Shown piece after piece: positions 41,738 through 50,293 of a stretch of 64,000 nt of DNA; within the stretch, counting starts at the first letter, position 1; the number at the start of each line of letters is the position of its first letter. This stretch comes from Actinosynnema sp. ALI-1.44 (GTDB taxonomy: Bacteria > Actinomycetota > Actinomycetes > Mycobacteriales > Pseudonocardiaceae). The stretch spans positions 1 to 64,000 of the forward strand of contig NZ_MTQO01000052.1 in assembly GCF_001984155.1 (NCBI RefSeq), given 5' to 3'. The notes below the pieces were generated by a model that was not told the DNA's origin, made no database searches, and saw only the letters and a program-made list of their open reading frames with translations. Both the position numbers and the translations under genes were made by a program.

Positions 41738-42868
41738 TCACGTTTCGACCTGTAGCCCGGCGAAGAACTCCTTGATGTCACCGGCCAGGGCCTCCGGCTC
41801 CTCCATGGCCGCGAAGTGCCCGCCGCGGTCGACGTCGGTCCACCGCACGATCGTGTGCTCGGCTTCGAGGTAACGCCGGACGCCCGCGTCGTGCGCGAAC
41901 ACGATCATCGCGGTCGGCACACCGGAGTTCTTGGCGACCTCTCCCCACGAGGTGTCCTGTGCGTAGCCGACGTAGGCGGCCGACCCGGCCGTCCCGGTGA
42001 GCCAGTAGATCATCGCGTTGGTCAGCAGCCAGTCCCGGTCGACGATCTCGTCCGGGTTCACCGTGCGCGGATGGGTCCACTCGCGGAACTTGTCCATGAT
42101 CCACCCGAGCTGGCCGACCGGGGAGTCGACGAGGCCGTACGCCAGCGTCTGCGGGCGCGTCGACTGGATCGCGATGTAGCCCATCTCCTCGCGCAGGAAC
42201 GCCTCGGTCCGGTTGAGCCGGTCGCGCTCCACCTCGGTGAACGTGGCCCACTCGTCCTCGGGGATGGGGAACTCCGGGATCGTCAACGGACCGTTCATGT
42301 GCACGCCGATCACGCGGTCCGGCGCGACTCGCGCCACCTCGGGGCTCACCGCCGCGCCGATGTCGCCGCCCTGCACGCCGAACCTCTCGTAGCCGAGCCG
42401 GTCCATCAACGTCACCCACGCCCGTGCGATCCGGCTCGTGTCCCAGCCGGGCTCACTGGTGGGGCCGGAGAACCCGAAGCCGGGCAGTGCCGGGATGACG
42501 AGGTGGAACTCGTCGGTGAGCAGCGGGATCACGCCGAGGAACTCCGCGACCGAGCCGGGCCAGCCGTGCGTGAGCAGCAGGGGCGTGGCGTTCTCGTTGG
42601 CCGACCGGACGTGCATGAAGTAGATCCGCTGGCCGTCGATCGTGGTGGTGAACTGCGGGTACGCGTTCAGTTTCGCCTCCGCGTCGCGCCACGAGTAGCC
42701 GGTGCGCCAGTACTCGACCAGGTCACGCAGCCACGAGACGGGCACGCCGGTGTCCCAGGAGTCGCCGGGCAGCGCGGCGGGCCAGACGGTGTTCGCCAGG
42801 CGCGACCGCAGGTCGTCCAGCCGGGCCTGGGGGATCTCGATGCGGAACTCGGTGATCTCTTCGCTCAT
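41738..42868 (-). CDS. Epoxide hydrolase with EHN domain
   Basis: A 376-residue enzyme with the N-terminal epoxide hydrolase domain (about 5-110; FRIEIPQARLDDLRSRLANT) and an alpha/beta hydrolase domain. The oxyanion motif is THGWPGS, the nucleophile Asp is in VQGGDIGAAVSPE, and the catalytic His is in DRGGHFAAMEEP. It opens epoxides to vicinal diols, with the natural substrate unknown. The start MSEEITEF at 42868 is preferred to an ATG at 42889 that falls in the operator. It is divergent from the WYL-type regulator. Confidence 0.9.
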   Translation of the reverse strand: MSEEITEFRIEIPQARLDDLRSRLANTVWPAALPGDSWDTGVPVSWLRDLVEYWRTGYSWRDAEAKLNAYPQFTTTIDGQRIYFMHVRSANENATPLLLTHGWPGSVAEFLGVIPLLTDEFHLVIPALPGFGFSGPTSEPGWDTSRIARAWVTLMDRLGYERFGVQGGDIGAAVSPEVARVAPDRVIGVHMNGPLTIPEFPIPEDEWATFTEVERDRLNRTEAFLREEMGYIAIQSTRPQTLAYGLVDSPVGQLGWIMDKFREWTHPRTVNPDEIVDRDWLLTNAMIYWLTGTAGSAAYVGYAQDTSWGEVAKNSGVPTAMIVFAHDAGVRRYLEAEHTIVRWTDVDRGGHFAAMEEPEALAGDIKEFFAGLQVET

Positions 42869-42888
42869 GAGAACAACACTAGAAGCCA

Positions 42889-42911
42889 CTTAGGGCAGTT
42901 TCGGTCCTAAG
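42889..42911. promoter_or_regulatory. Inverted repeat between epoxide hydrolase and WYL regulator
   Basis: CTTAGG and CCTAAG form a perfect 6-bp inverted repeat separated by 11 bases. It sits in the 51-bp gap between the divergent genes and ends 9 bp before the regulator start. It is the likely binding site of the regulator. Confidence 0.6.
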
Positions 42912-42919
42912 CTGGAACC

Positions 42920-43855
42920 ATGCGACTTCTTCGGCTGTTGTCCCTGCTCCAGACCTCGCGTGACTGGAGCGGCGCCGACCTGGCGCAGCGCCTGGAGGTC
43001 GACGTACGGACCGTCCGCCGCGACATCGAACGCCTGCGTGACCTGGGGTATCCCGTGCTGGCGTCGCAGGGACTGGCCGGATACCGGCTGGGCGCGGGCG
43101 CGAAGCTCCCTCCCCTGCTGCTCGACGACGAGGAGGCGATCGCGGTGGCGATCGGCCTGCGCACGGCGGCGAGCGGCACGATCTCGGGCATCGAGGAAAG
43201 CTCGCTGCGCGCGCTGGCCAAACTGGAACAAGTGCTGCCGTCACGGCTGCGACACCGGGTGAACCTGGTGCACTCGGTCACCGAGACCCTGCCGTCACGC
43301 GGACCCACGGTCGACCCGGACACGTTGACCGCGATCGCGACGGCCTGCCGTGCCCACGAAGTCCTGCGGTTCGACTACGAGTCCCACGACGGCACGCTGT
43401 CGACGCGCCGGACCGAACCGCACCGGGTCGTCCACACGGGACGGCGGTGGTACCTGGTCGGCTGGGACATCGACCGCGCCGACTGGCGGACCTACCGGGT
43501 GGACCGGCTACGACCGAAGATCCCGACCGGTCCGCGCTTCGCGCCGAGGGAGATCCCGGAACTGGCGGGATACGTGTCCCGTGGGGTGTCCACTTCGGCC
43601 TACCGATACCACGCGAAGATCACTCTCGGCGTGCCGACCGAGGTCGCCGCGGAACGGGTTTCGCCCACCACGGGAATGCTCGAGGCGATCGACGACCGCA
43701 GCTGCGTGCTGCACACGGGGGCCAATTCGCTCGACGAGATCGTGTTGTACGTCGGGTTGTTCGACTTCCCTTTCACCGTGCAGGAACCGCCGGAGCTCGT
43801 GGCGCGGGTCCGTGAGCTCGCCGAGAGGCTCACTCAGGCCAGCGACTCGCGGTAG
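42920..43855 (+). CDS. YafY-type HTH / WYL-domain transcriptional regulator
   Basis: A 311-residue regulator with an N-terminal winged HTH (about 1-60; LQTSRDWSGADLAQRLEVDV, RTVRRDIERLRDLGYPV) and a WYL domain (about 135-210; RWYLVGWDIDRADWRTYRV) followed by a WCX region. WYL proteins bind nucleic acid or small ligands. It is divergent from the epoxide hydrolase with a shared operator and probably controls it. Its end overlaps the convergent MarR gene by 22 bp. Confidence 0.9.
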   Translation: MRLLRLLSLLQTSRDWSGADLAQRLEVDVRTVRRDIERLRDLGYPVLASQGLAGYRLGAGAKLPPLLLDDEEAIAVAIGLRTAASGTISGIEESSLRALAKLEQVLPSRLRHRVNLVHSVTETLPSRGPTVDPDTLTAIATACRAHEVLRFDYESHDGTLSTRRTEPHRVVHTGRRWYLVGWDIDRADWRTYRVDRLRPKIPTGPRFAPREIPELAGYVSRGVSTSAYRYHAKITLGVPTEVAAERVSPTTGMLEAIDDRSCVLHTGANSLDEIVLYVGLFDFPFTVQEPPELVARVRELAERLTQASDSR

Positions 43856-44274
43856 GCGTTCACCGAGGCCGTCAGCCGGTCGAGGTCGGTTCGCATCCGG
43901 GCGAGGCCGTCGCCGTCGAGACCCATCGCCTCGCCGATGATGCCGGGGATCCGCTCGGCCCGCTCGCACAGCGCTTTGCCTTTGTCAGTCAGCGCGGCCC
44001 GTACGGCGCGCTCGTCGTCGGTCTGGCGCACGCGCTCGATGAGCCCGGCCGCCGCGAGGCGCTTGAGCAACGGCGACAACGTGCCGGAGTCGAGGCTCAG
44101 CTCAGAGCCGAGCTCCTTGACCAGGCGGTTGTCCTGCTCCCACAGCGCCAGCATGACCAGGTACTGCGGATACGTCAGGTCCATGTCCTCGAGCAGGGCG
44201 CGGTAGAGGGCGGTCACCGCTCGGGACGCGGAGTACAGCCCGAAGCACACCTGGTCGTCGAGTCGCAGTGACAT
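43834..44274 (-). CDS. OhrR-type MarR-family redox regulator
   Basis: A 146-residue MarR protein. Its start, RLDDQVCFGLYSASRAVTAL, contains the peroxide-sensing Cys10 conserved in OhrR. The winged HTH is in LVKELGSELSLDSGTLSPLL and RLAAAGLIERVRQTDDERAV. The ATG at 44274 is used. It faces a lipase-type hydrolase, not an ohr peroxidase gene. Palindromes CAACTnAGTTG in the gap are the probable operator. It likely derepresses the hydrolase on organic peroxide stress. Confidence 0.88.
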   Translation of the reverse strand: MSLRLDDQVCFGLYSASRAVTALYRALLEDMDLTYPQYLVMLALWEQDNRLVKELGSELSLDSGTLSPLLKRLAAAGLIERVRQTDDERAVRAALTDKGKALCERAERIPGIIGEAMGLDGDGLARMRTDLDRLTASVNAYRESLA

Positions 44275-44336
44275 CACCCGATAGTGACGCACAACTCGGT
44301 AACAGGCAACTCAAGTGCCTCAGGCCTCATTTTGTC

Positions 44337-44362
44337 CAACTAAGTTGTGTACAACTCAGTTG
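44337..44362. promoter_or_regulatory. Double CAACTnAGTTG operator of the OhrR-type regulator
   Basis: CAACTAAGTTG (44337-44347) and CAACTCAGTTG (44352-44362) are two perfect 5-bp-arm palindromes separated by four bases. A partial copy (ACAACTCGGT) lies further left near the MarR start. They sit between the two divergent genes, where OhrR-type boxes normally lie. Confidence 0.78.
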
Positions 44363-44407
44363 CGGGCTACCTTCATGACATCGGCTCAACCACCCCAGGA
44401 GGACGAA

Positions 44408-45358
44408 ATGACCGCCAACCCCCGCGGAATCGCACTCGAACCGGCAGCGCAGGCTTTCGTCGAAGCGACCGCGAAGCCGCCGTTCCTCTTCGAACTGCCG
44501 CCCGCCGAAGGCCGCATCGCCGTCGACGGCGTGCAGGACGGCCCGGTGGACCTGCCGCCCGCCGACATCGAGACCCTGACCGACGTCCCCGGGGTCCCCG
44601 AGGTCCGGATCGTCCGCCCGCGGGACGCGACCGGCACGCTGCCGGTGATCGTCTACATCCACGGCGCCGGCTGGGTGTTCGGCGACTTCCACACCCACGA
44701 GCGCCTCGTCCGCGAACTCGCCGTCGGCACCGGCGCGGCCGTGGTGTTCCCCGAGTACGACCGGTCGCCCGAAGCCCGCTACCCCGTGGCGATCGAGCAG
44801 AACTACGCCGCGGCCAAGTGGGTCGCCGAGCACGGCGCCGAGAAGAACCTGGACACCACCCGGATCGCCATCGCGGGCGACTCGGTCGGCGGCAACATGA
44901 CCGCGGCCCTGACCCTGATGGCCAAACAGCGCGGCGACGTGACCTTCAAGCAGCAGGTGCTGTTCTACCCGGTCACCGACGCGAACTTCGACACCGGTTC
45001 GTACGCGGAGTTCGCCGAGGGCTACTTCCTGCGCCGCGACGGCATGCAGTGGTTCTGGGACCAGTACACCACCGACCCGGCGCAGCGCGCCGAGATCACC
45101 GCGTCCCCGCTGCGGGCCACGCTCGAGCAGCTCGCGGACCTGCCGCCCGCGTTGGTCATCACCGGCGAGGCCGACGTTCTGCGCGACGAAGGCGAGGCGT
45201 ACGCGGCGAAGCTGCGTCAGGCGGGCGTACCGGTGACGGCCGTGCGCTACCAGGGCATCGTGCACGACTTCGTGATGGTCAACGCGCTGCGCGAGACACA
45301 CGCCGCCGAAGCCGCGATCAGCCAGGCGATCGCCGTGCTCCGCAAGGCACTGGACTGA
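44408..45358 (+). CDS. Hormone-sensitive-lipase-family alpha/beta hydrolase
   Basis: A 316-residue esterase. The oxyanion motif is IHGAGWVFGD (HGGGW type), the nucleophile Ser is in IAGDSVGGNMTAAL, the Asp lies in VITGEADVLRDEGE and the His in GIVHDFVMV. ATG 44408 follows AGGAGGACGAA. It hydrolyses small acyl esters by family knowledge. The divergent OhrR-type repressor suggests peroxide-inducible expression. Confidence 0.9.
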   Translation: MTANPRGIALEPAAQAFVEATAKPPFLFELPPAEGRIAVDGVQDGPVDLPPADIETLTDVPGVPEVRIVRPRDATGTLPVIVYIHGAGWVFGDFHTHERLVRELAVGTGAAVVFPEYDRSPEARYPVAIEQNYAAAKWVAEHGAEKNLDTTRIAIAGDSVGGNMTAALTLMAKQRGDVTFKQQVLFYPVTDANFDTGSYAEFAEGYFLRRDGMQWFWDQYTTDPAQRAEITASPLRATLEQLADLPPALVITGEADVLRDEGEAYAAKLRQAGVPVTAVRYQGIVHDFVMVNALRETHAAEAAISQAIAVLRKALD

Positions 45359-45372
45359 TCATTCCGGGCTGA

Positions 45373-46602
45373 TCACGTCGGACTGAGCAGGCGCTGAGTC
45401 AGCTCGTTGGTGAACTTGCCCGCCGGGTCGAGTCTGCTCGCCAGATCCGCGAAGTCCTGCAGCCGCGTGTACCGCGACCGCAGGACTTCGGGCGTTGTGG
45501 TGAAAACCTTCGCCCAGTGCGGGCGCGCACTGAACTGCGCCAGCCGCTCCCCCACCAGGTCGACGACGGGCATCACCGCGGCGGCGTCCGCGATCCACGT
45601 GAAGTGGATGCACACGGTGTCGCGTTCGTAGTACGGGCTGAGCCACAGCCGATCCGCTGCGACAGCCCGGATTTCGCTGATCTGCAGCACCGGGTGGACG
45701 CGCTCGCGGATCTCGTCGACCGCGCGCAGTGCGGCGACGGCGTCGTCGCGGGCGACCATGAACTCGGTCTGCAGTTCGTCGCCTGCGCTCGGCGTGAACT
45801 CGGGCCGGAAATGCGGGAGCCGGTCGGCCGACCGGCCGGGGACACCCAGCTGCCGCGTGCAGTTGCGCGTGGCCATGCCGGGAACGGGGTGTCGCGGCCC
45901 GTCCGCCCTCGTGGTCCCGTCCGGCACGAACTCGAGGTCGCCGGTGCGGTGTTTCACCCACACCTGGTTGATGGTGTCGCCGGACCAGTCGGTGAACAGG
46001 CTGACGCTGTACGCGCCGTCGAGCACGGCGAGGATGTCCGAGTCCAGCGGGAGTCCTTCGTGGACGGACTGGCTGACCTCGAAGGCGGGCACCAGGTCCA
46101 GCGTCAGACTGGACACGATCCCCAGCACACCGAGGTTCACGACGGCGCCGTCGAAGTCCTCGTCGCCGCGCCGCAACGCGACAACGTCTCCGTCGGCGGT
46201 GACGATCTCCAGTCCGGCAACGGAAGTCGACAGACTCCCGTTGCCGGACCCCGACCCGTGGGTCGCGGTGGCGGTGGCGCCCGCGACCGAGATGTGCGGC
46301 AGCGAGGCGAGGTTGGGCAGCGCGAACCCCTTGGCGTCCAGGTCTTCGGTGAACTCCGCGTACCGCATGCCGCCGCCCACCTTGACCTGCCGCGCTTCGG
46401 AGTCGACCTCGACCAGCCGGGGCATCCGCGCGAGGCAGACGAGCTCACCCCCAGTGTCAGCGAGCTCGTTGAACGCGTGCCTCGTGCCCAACGCCCTTGC
46501 CCGGCCGGCCTTCGCCGTCATGTGGCGCAGCTCGGCGAGGGACCGCGGGTAGTGGAACGCGGTGGCGCGGTAGATGACGTTTCCGGCCCAGTTCTTCTCC
46601 AC
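45373..46602 (-). CDS. aldO: Alditol oxidase (AldO-like)
   Basis: A 409-residue flavoenzyme of the vanillyl-alcohol-oxidase fold. The start KNWAGNVIYRA and GTRHAFNELADTGG match streptomycete AldO, where the His in this motif carries the covalent FAD. Further FAD contacts are in LPHISVAGATATATHGSGSG, and the end DPAGKFTNELTQRLL also matches. AldO oxidises polyols such as xylitol or sorbitol to aldoses with H2O2 release. It is the last gene of a four-gene operon behind DUF899, 15 nt downstream. Assignment by memory alignment is strong. Confidence 0.88.
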   Translation of the reverse strand: MEKNWAGNVIYRATAFHYPRSLAELRHMTAKAGRARALGTRHAFNELADTGGELVCLARMPRLVEVDSEARQVKVGGGMRYAEFTEDLDAKGFALPNLASLPHISVAGATATATHGSGSGNGSLSTSVAGLEIVTADGDVVALRRGDEDFDGAVVNLGVLGIVSSLTLDLVPAFEVSQSVHEGLPLDSDILAVLDGAYSVSLFTDWSGDTINQVWVKHRTGDLEFVPDGTTRADGPRHPVPGMATRNCTRQLGVPGRSADRLPHFRPEFTPSAGDELQTEFMVARDDAVAALRAVDEIRERVHPVLQISEIRAVAADRLWLSPYYERDTVCIHFTWIADAAAVMPVVDLVGERLAQFSARPHWAKVFTTTPEVLRSRYTRLQDFADLASRLDPAGKFTNELTQRLLSPT

Positions 46603-46617
46603 CGAGCCAGTCTCGCA

Positions 46618-47379
46618 TCAGTACTCGTCGCGGTACTTCACCTCGGGGCTGCCGGCCTTCGCACCGAGACCGGTGGTGCGCCCCTTGGGCTCCTCCCACT
46701 CCTCCTGACGGCCGAGCGCGGTGATGTCGAGCAGGGCGGTGGTGCTGGTCAGCAGCTCGGAGCCCCGGCCGTAGGTGGAGTACGTGTGGAACACGCGGTC
46801 GCCGTCCCGCAGGAACGCGCTCACCCCGGGCAGTTCGAACGGCTGGTCAGCGCCTTCGAAGTAGTACCCGGTTCCGGCCGCGACGTGCTCGTCCTTGGAG
46901 CGGAAGTTGTAGACGAGCGGATTGACGGACTCGTCAAGGGTCACGTTGAAGTCGTAGTTGAAATCGCTGCCGTACGACGAATACCACGGCACCTGCCAGC
47001 CCATCCGAGCCTTGAACCTGGTGATCTTGTCGATCGGCGCACGGGACACCGCGGCGAACGTGGTGCCACGGACGTTGAGGTGCGTGACGTGCCCCATGTC
47101 GTCGAGGAACCCGGAGCAGCTCTTGCACCCGGCGTCCCAGTCCGGGTCGAACATGAAGTGGTACACCACCAGCTGCAGCCGGTCCTCGAACAGGTCGAGC
47201 AGGCTCGCCTTGCCTTCGGGGCCCTCGAAGACGTAGTCCTCGGTGATCTCGACCATCGGCAGTCGTCGCCGGTCGGCGTTGAGCTCGTCGCGTGCCCTGG
47301 TCTGCGCCTTCTCCTTGGCGAGCAGGGCCCGCCGAGCCGCCAACCACTCGTCCCGGGAGACGATCTCGGGAAGACTCAT
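46618..47379 (-). CDS. DUF899 thioredoxin-like protein
   Basis: A 253-residue protein with the DUF899 fold: VSRDEWLAARRALLAKEKAQ, then LPMVEITEDYVFEGPEGKAS, a CxxC pair in DAGCKSCSGFLDDMGH and KARMGWQVPWYSSYGSDFNY. The family is thioredoxin-like and of unknown function. Its start overlaps the upstream membrane protein stop by 4 nt. It could reduce disulfides or peroxide near AldO, which generates H2O2; this is inference. Confidence 0.88.
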   Translation of the reverse strand: MSLPEIVSRDEWLAARRALLAKEKAQTRARDELNADRRRLPMVEITEDYVFEGPEGKASLLDLFEDRLQLVVYHFMFDPDWDAGCKSCSGFLDDMGHVTHLNVRGTTFAAVSRAPIDKITRFKARMGWQVPWYSSYGSDFNYDFNVTLDESVNPLVYNFRSKDEHVAAGTGYYFEGADQPFELPGVSAFLRDGDRVFHTYSTYGRGSELLTSTTALLDITALGRQEEWEEPKGRTTGLGAKAGSPEVKYRDEY

Positions 47380-47972
47380 GTGCTCACTCCCTTTGTCGCT
47401 GGGTGTTCACATGTACTGACTCGGCTCGCTCCCGAAACTCGTCGGCCGGGCGCGGATGATTTTTCTCTTTCTGCGAGCGCGCCGACCAGTGCGCCGAACA
47501 ACACGTGGTCCAGCCACTGCGGCAACCTCGGCAGCGCTCGGATGCCGGGGTGGCGCCGGGCGATCAGTTCCAGGCCGATCGCCGCGATCACGAGTCCGGC
47601 GGCCGCTCCGCCCGCCACGGCGCTGCGCCGGGTCCGCACAGCACCCGTCGTCTTCGCACCCGTCGATTTCGCGGCCTTCGTCATCGCCGCCTCGATGACG
47701 GCCGACCAGAACGCTGACACCGCAAGGTGAACAGCCGCGCCGGCCGAAACTGTCAGACCCCTTTGATACCGTGAAAACAAGGGATCCCCTTGGGGGAATT
47801 GCTGTTGTGGTGGTGCATGGCCTGGGGCGGGCGCTGTGCCGGAGAACCCGGATATCAGTGTCGCCGCGACCCGGGTGGCGGCCAAGGGATCCCGCCCGGT
47901 GAGCAGGGCGTGCACTGTGGACGGGAGCCCGCTCACCGCGGCGGCGACGACAACCCGGACGGCCCACCGCAT
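47376..47972 (-). CDS. Membrane protein of unknown function
   Basis: A 198-residue protein with perhaps four membrane helices (MRWAVRVVVAAAVSGLPSTV, SAGAAVHLAVSAFWSAVIEA, VAGGAAAGLVIAAIGLELIA and WLDHVLFGALVGALAE) and a Pro/Gln-rich loop near residues 50-70. I do not recognise the family. Its ATG overlaps the GNAT stop by one base (TGATG) and its end overlaps the DUF899 start, so it belongs to that operon. Confidence 0.75.
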   Translation of the reverse strand: MRWAVRVVVAAAVSGLPSTVHALLTGRDPLAATRVAATLISGFSGTAPAPGHAPPQQQFPQGDPLFSRYQRGLTVSAGAAVHLAVSAFWSAVIEAAMTKAAKSTGAKTTGAVRTRRSAVAGGAAAGLVIAAIGLELIARRHPGIRALPRLPQWLDHVLFGALVGALAEREKSSAPGRRVSGASRVSTCEHPATKGVST

Positions 47973-48502
47973 CACGTTCGGGCGCCGAAGATCGCGCTTT
48001 CCGAGGCCGCGACCTCGTAGACGACCTCCACCCCGTCCTCCTCGTCCCACTGCTCCCCCACCTCGACGAACCCGTACTGCGAAGCCAGCCGGTACGAAGC
48101 CTCATTGTCCGGGGCGATGGTCACCCGCACCACTCGCACCGCCTGCTCCGCCACGGCACGCCGCAGCAGGAATTCCAGGGCCGCCCGCGCGTAGCCGCGC
48201 CTGCGTCGGTCCGGGTCGACGGCGTACCCGATCTCGACCATCCCGGCCGAGTCCGGCGGGCCGTGAAAACCCGCCCGGCCGACCGCCGCCCTCTCCTCCG
48301 AGTCCCAGATCACGCCGGTCACCCATGCGGCAGTCGCCGGGTCTTCCTCGAACTGCCTGCTTCGGCGTTGCCACACTCCCCGTGACTCGGGTCCTGCGAG
48401 GTATTCCGACACGGGCACCGGGCTGACCTTGTTCGCCGTGTCGAGATCGCCTGCGGCGAGGGCGCGGAAGGTGAGGCCGTTGAGGTGGACGACTTGGATC
48501 AC
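47972..48502 (-). CDS. GNAT-family N-acetyltransferase (RimJ/RimL type)
   Basis: A 176-residue acetyltransferase. The acetyl-CoA site is in EIGYAVDPDRRRRGYARAAL, and IAPDNEASYRLASQYGFVEV is the usual RimJ/RimL-like end motif. The acceptor is unknown. It is the first gene of the operon with the membrane protein, DUF899 and AldO. Confidence 0.9.
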   Translation of the reverse strand: MIQVVHLNGLTFRALAAGDLDTANKVSPVPVSEYLAGPESRGVWQRRSRQFEEDPATAAWVTGVIWDSEERAAVGRAGFHGPPDSAGMVEIGYAVDPDRRRRGYARAALEFLLRRAVAEQAVRVVRVTIAPDNEASYRLASQYGFVEVGEQWDEEDGVEVVYEVAASESAIFGART

Positions 48503-48609
48503 CGGCTCAGCGTGCCATCTGCCGTTGGTCGCCGTGAAACGAATATAGGCATCTCCTATGCCGTCGGCTGCCTTTTCGTCTTTGCCCGCATGGCTTTCCC
48601 GAACGTAGC

Positions 48610-49362
48610 GTGAAACGCGTGAACAATTACAGCAGTAGTCATGCGGTTGTCACTGGCGGCGGCAGCGGAATGGGTTTCGCGATCGCCAAGCTGCTGGTGG
48701 ACGGCGGCGCCCGCGTGGTGATCACCGGCCGTTCACAGGCCACGCTCGACGCGGCACGGGAACGGCTCGGCGAGAACGCGATCGCCGTCCGGGGCGACGT
48801 GGCCTCGTTGTCCGATCTTGATGCTCTGGCTGACCGCGTGAAGGGCGAACTCGGCACGCTCGATGCCTTGTTCGTCAACGCCGGTGTCGCCCGCACCACG
48901 CCCTTCGAATCAGTGACCGAGGAGGCATACGACGAACTGTTCGCGATCAACGTCAAGGGCGCCTTCTTCACCGTGCAGAAACTCGCTCCGCTGCTGAACA
49001 CGGGCGCCGGTGTCGTTCTCACCACCTCGAACGCGAATGTCATCGGGCTGCCGGAGACCAGTGTCTACGCGGCCGGAAAAGCCGCGTTGCGCTCGTTGGC
49101 GCGCACTCTTTCCGGTGATCTGCTCCCGCGCGGAATCCGGGTCAACGCGATCAGCCCTGGTCCGATCGACACGGGCATCCTGGAGAACACGATGTCCGCC
49201 GCGGAGGCGGAGCGGTTCAAGGCACAGATGGTCGCGAACAACCCCATGCGGCGTTTCGGCCGCCCCGACGAGATCGCCAGGGCGGCCGCGTTCCTCGCCT
49301 TCGACGCCACGTACACCACCGGCACCGAGCTGGTCGTGGACGGCGGCGCCACCCAGCTTTAG
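48610..49362 (+). CDS. Short-chain dehydrogenase/reductase
   Basis: A 250-residue SDR. The cofactor motif is TGGGSGMG near residue 15, followed by VITGRS, and NAGVA after strand 4. The catalytic Ser is in LTTSNANVIGL and Tyr-Lys in YAAGK. SPGPIDTGIL and ELVVDGGATQL are typical of SDRs with the C-terminal DGG motif. The GTG at 48610 is taken as start; GTG 48619 is possible. It converges with the LysR gene, stops overlapping by 4 bp. Confidence 0.9.
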   Translation: MKRVNNYSSSHAVVTGGGSGMGFAIAKLLVDGGARVVITGRSQATLDAARERLGENAIAVRGDVASLSDLDALADRVKGELGTLDALFVNAGVARTTPFESVTEEAYDELFAINVKGAFFTVQKLAPLLNTGAGVVLTTSNANVIGLPETSVYAAGKAALRSLARTLSGDLLPRGIRVNAISPGPIDTGILENTMSAAEAERFKAQMVANNPMRRFGRPDEIARAAAFLAFDATYTTGTELVVDGGATQL

Positions 49363-50258
49363 GTCACGGGCGCGTAGAAGGCGGACTTGTGCCAGGTCTC
49401 CTGCAGCAGGAGTTCGAGCAGGGCTGTCTCCGCTGGGCCCGCGCCACGCCGGATCGCGGCGACGACGGGCTGGGACACCACCGGGGACACCGGGCGGGCG
49501 AGGTGCTCGTGGCCGTGGGGCACCGCGGAGGCGGGGACGAGCGTCACCCCCAGGCCGTGGGAGGCCCAGCGCACGGCCGTCGCCGCCTGGGACACGCGGG
49601 CGATCGTGGTCGGGGTCAGCCCGTGGTCACGCAGCACGTCCCGCAGCACGGCGTCCAACGCGCTGTCCCTGTCGAACCGCACCCACGGCTCCCCCTCCAG
49701 TTCGCGCAGGTCGACCTGGTCCTTGGCGAGCAGTCGGTGCCCGGCGCCCAGCACGACGACGAACTCCTCGTCGCCGAGGTGGTGGGCGGCGACACCGTTC
49801 TCCTCGCACGGCAGGGCCACCAGGGCCAGGTCGACCACGTCCCGGCGGCCCAGCCGCTCCAACTCGGCGGGGTTCGGCTCCTCGAACACGGTGACCTCCA
49901 GCCGTGGGAAGTGGCGGCGCAGCGCGCCCAGCGCGGCCGGTAGCTGCCGCGTGCCCAGGCCCATCTGGACCGCGACCACCAGTTCGCCCACCAGTTCGTC
50001 GGCGCCTGCCCGTGCCGTCGCCCGTGCCCGCCGCGACGCGCTCACCGCGACCTCCGCCTCCCGCAGGAACGCACGGCCGATCTTGGTCGGCACGAGTCCG
50101 GTCGGCGTGCGGGTGAACAGCTTCACGCCGAGCTCCCGCTCCAAGCTCCTGATCTGCTGGGACACCGACGGCTGAGCGACGCGCAACAGTTCCGCGGCCG
50201 CCGTCACCGAACCCTCCTCGGCAACAGCCAGTGCGTACTCGTACTGACGAAGGCTCAT
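49359..50258 (-). CDS. LysR-family transcriptional regulator
   Basis: A 299-residue LTTR. The HTH is at the N-terminus (MSLRQYEYALAVAEEGSVTA, LLRVAQPSVSQQIRSLEREL) and the effector domain follows (FPRLEVTVFEEPNPAELER, VDLALVALPCEENGV). ATG 50258 is used. No divergent gene lies directly upstream; the sugar operon ends 36 bp away in the same direction, so it may regulate that operon or the convergent dehydrogenase. A target is not evident. Confidence 0.9.
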   Translation of the reverse strand: MSLRQYEYALAVAEEGSVTAAAELLRVAQPSVSQQIRSLERELGVKLFTRTPTGLVPTKIGRAFLREAEVAVSASRRARATARAGADELVGELVVAVQMGLGTRQLPAALGALRRHFPRLEVTVFEEPNPAELERLGRRDVVDLALVALPCEENGVAAHHLGDEEFVVVLGAGHRLLAKDQVDLRELEGEPWVRFDRDSALDAVLRDVLRDHGLTPTTIARVSQAATAVRWASHGLGVTLVPASAVPHGHEHLARPVSPVVSQPVVAAIRRGAGPAETALLELLLQETWHKSAFYAPVT

Positions 50259-50293
50259 CTGTTCCCGTCCTGTCCCGGCGTGATCATCAGGTG

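Noticed and set aside
45517-47730. A 737-codon plus-strand frame over the AldO operon
   Set aside because: Shadow of aldO, DUF899 and the membrane protein gene; amino-acid composition is typical of antisense frames in high-GC DNA.
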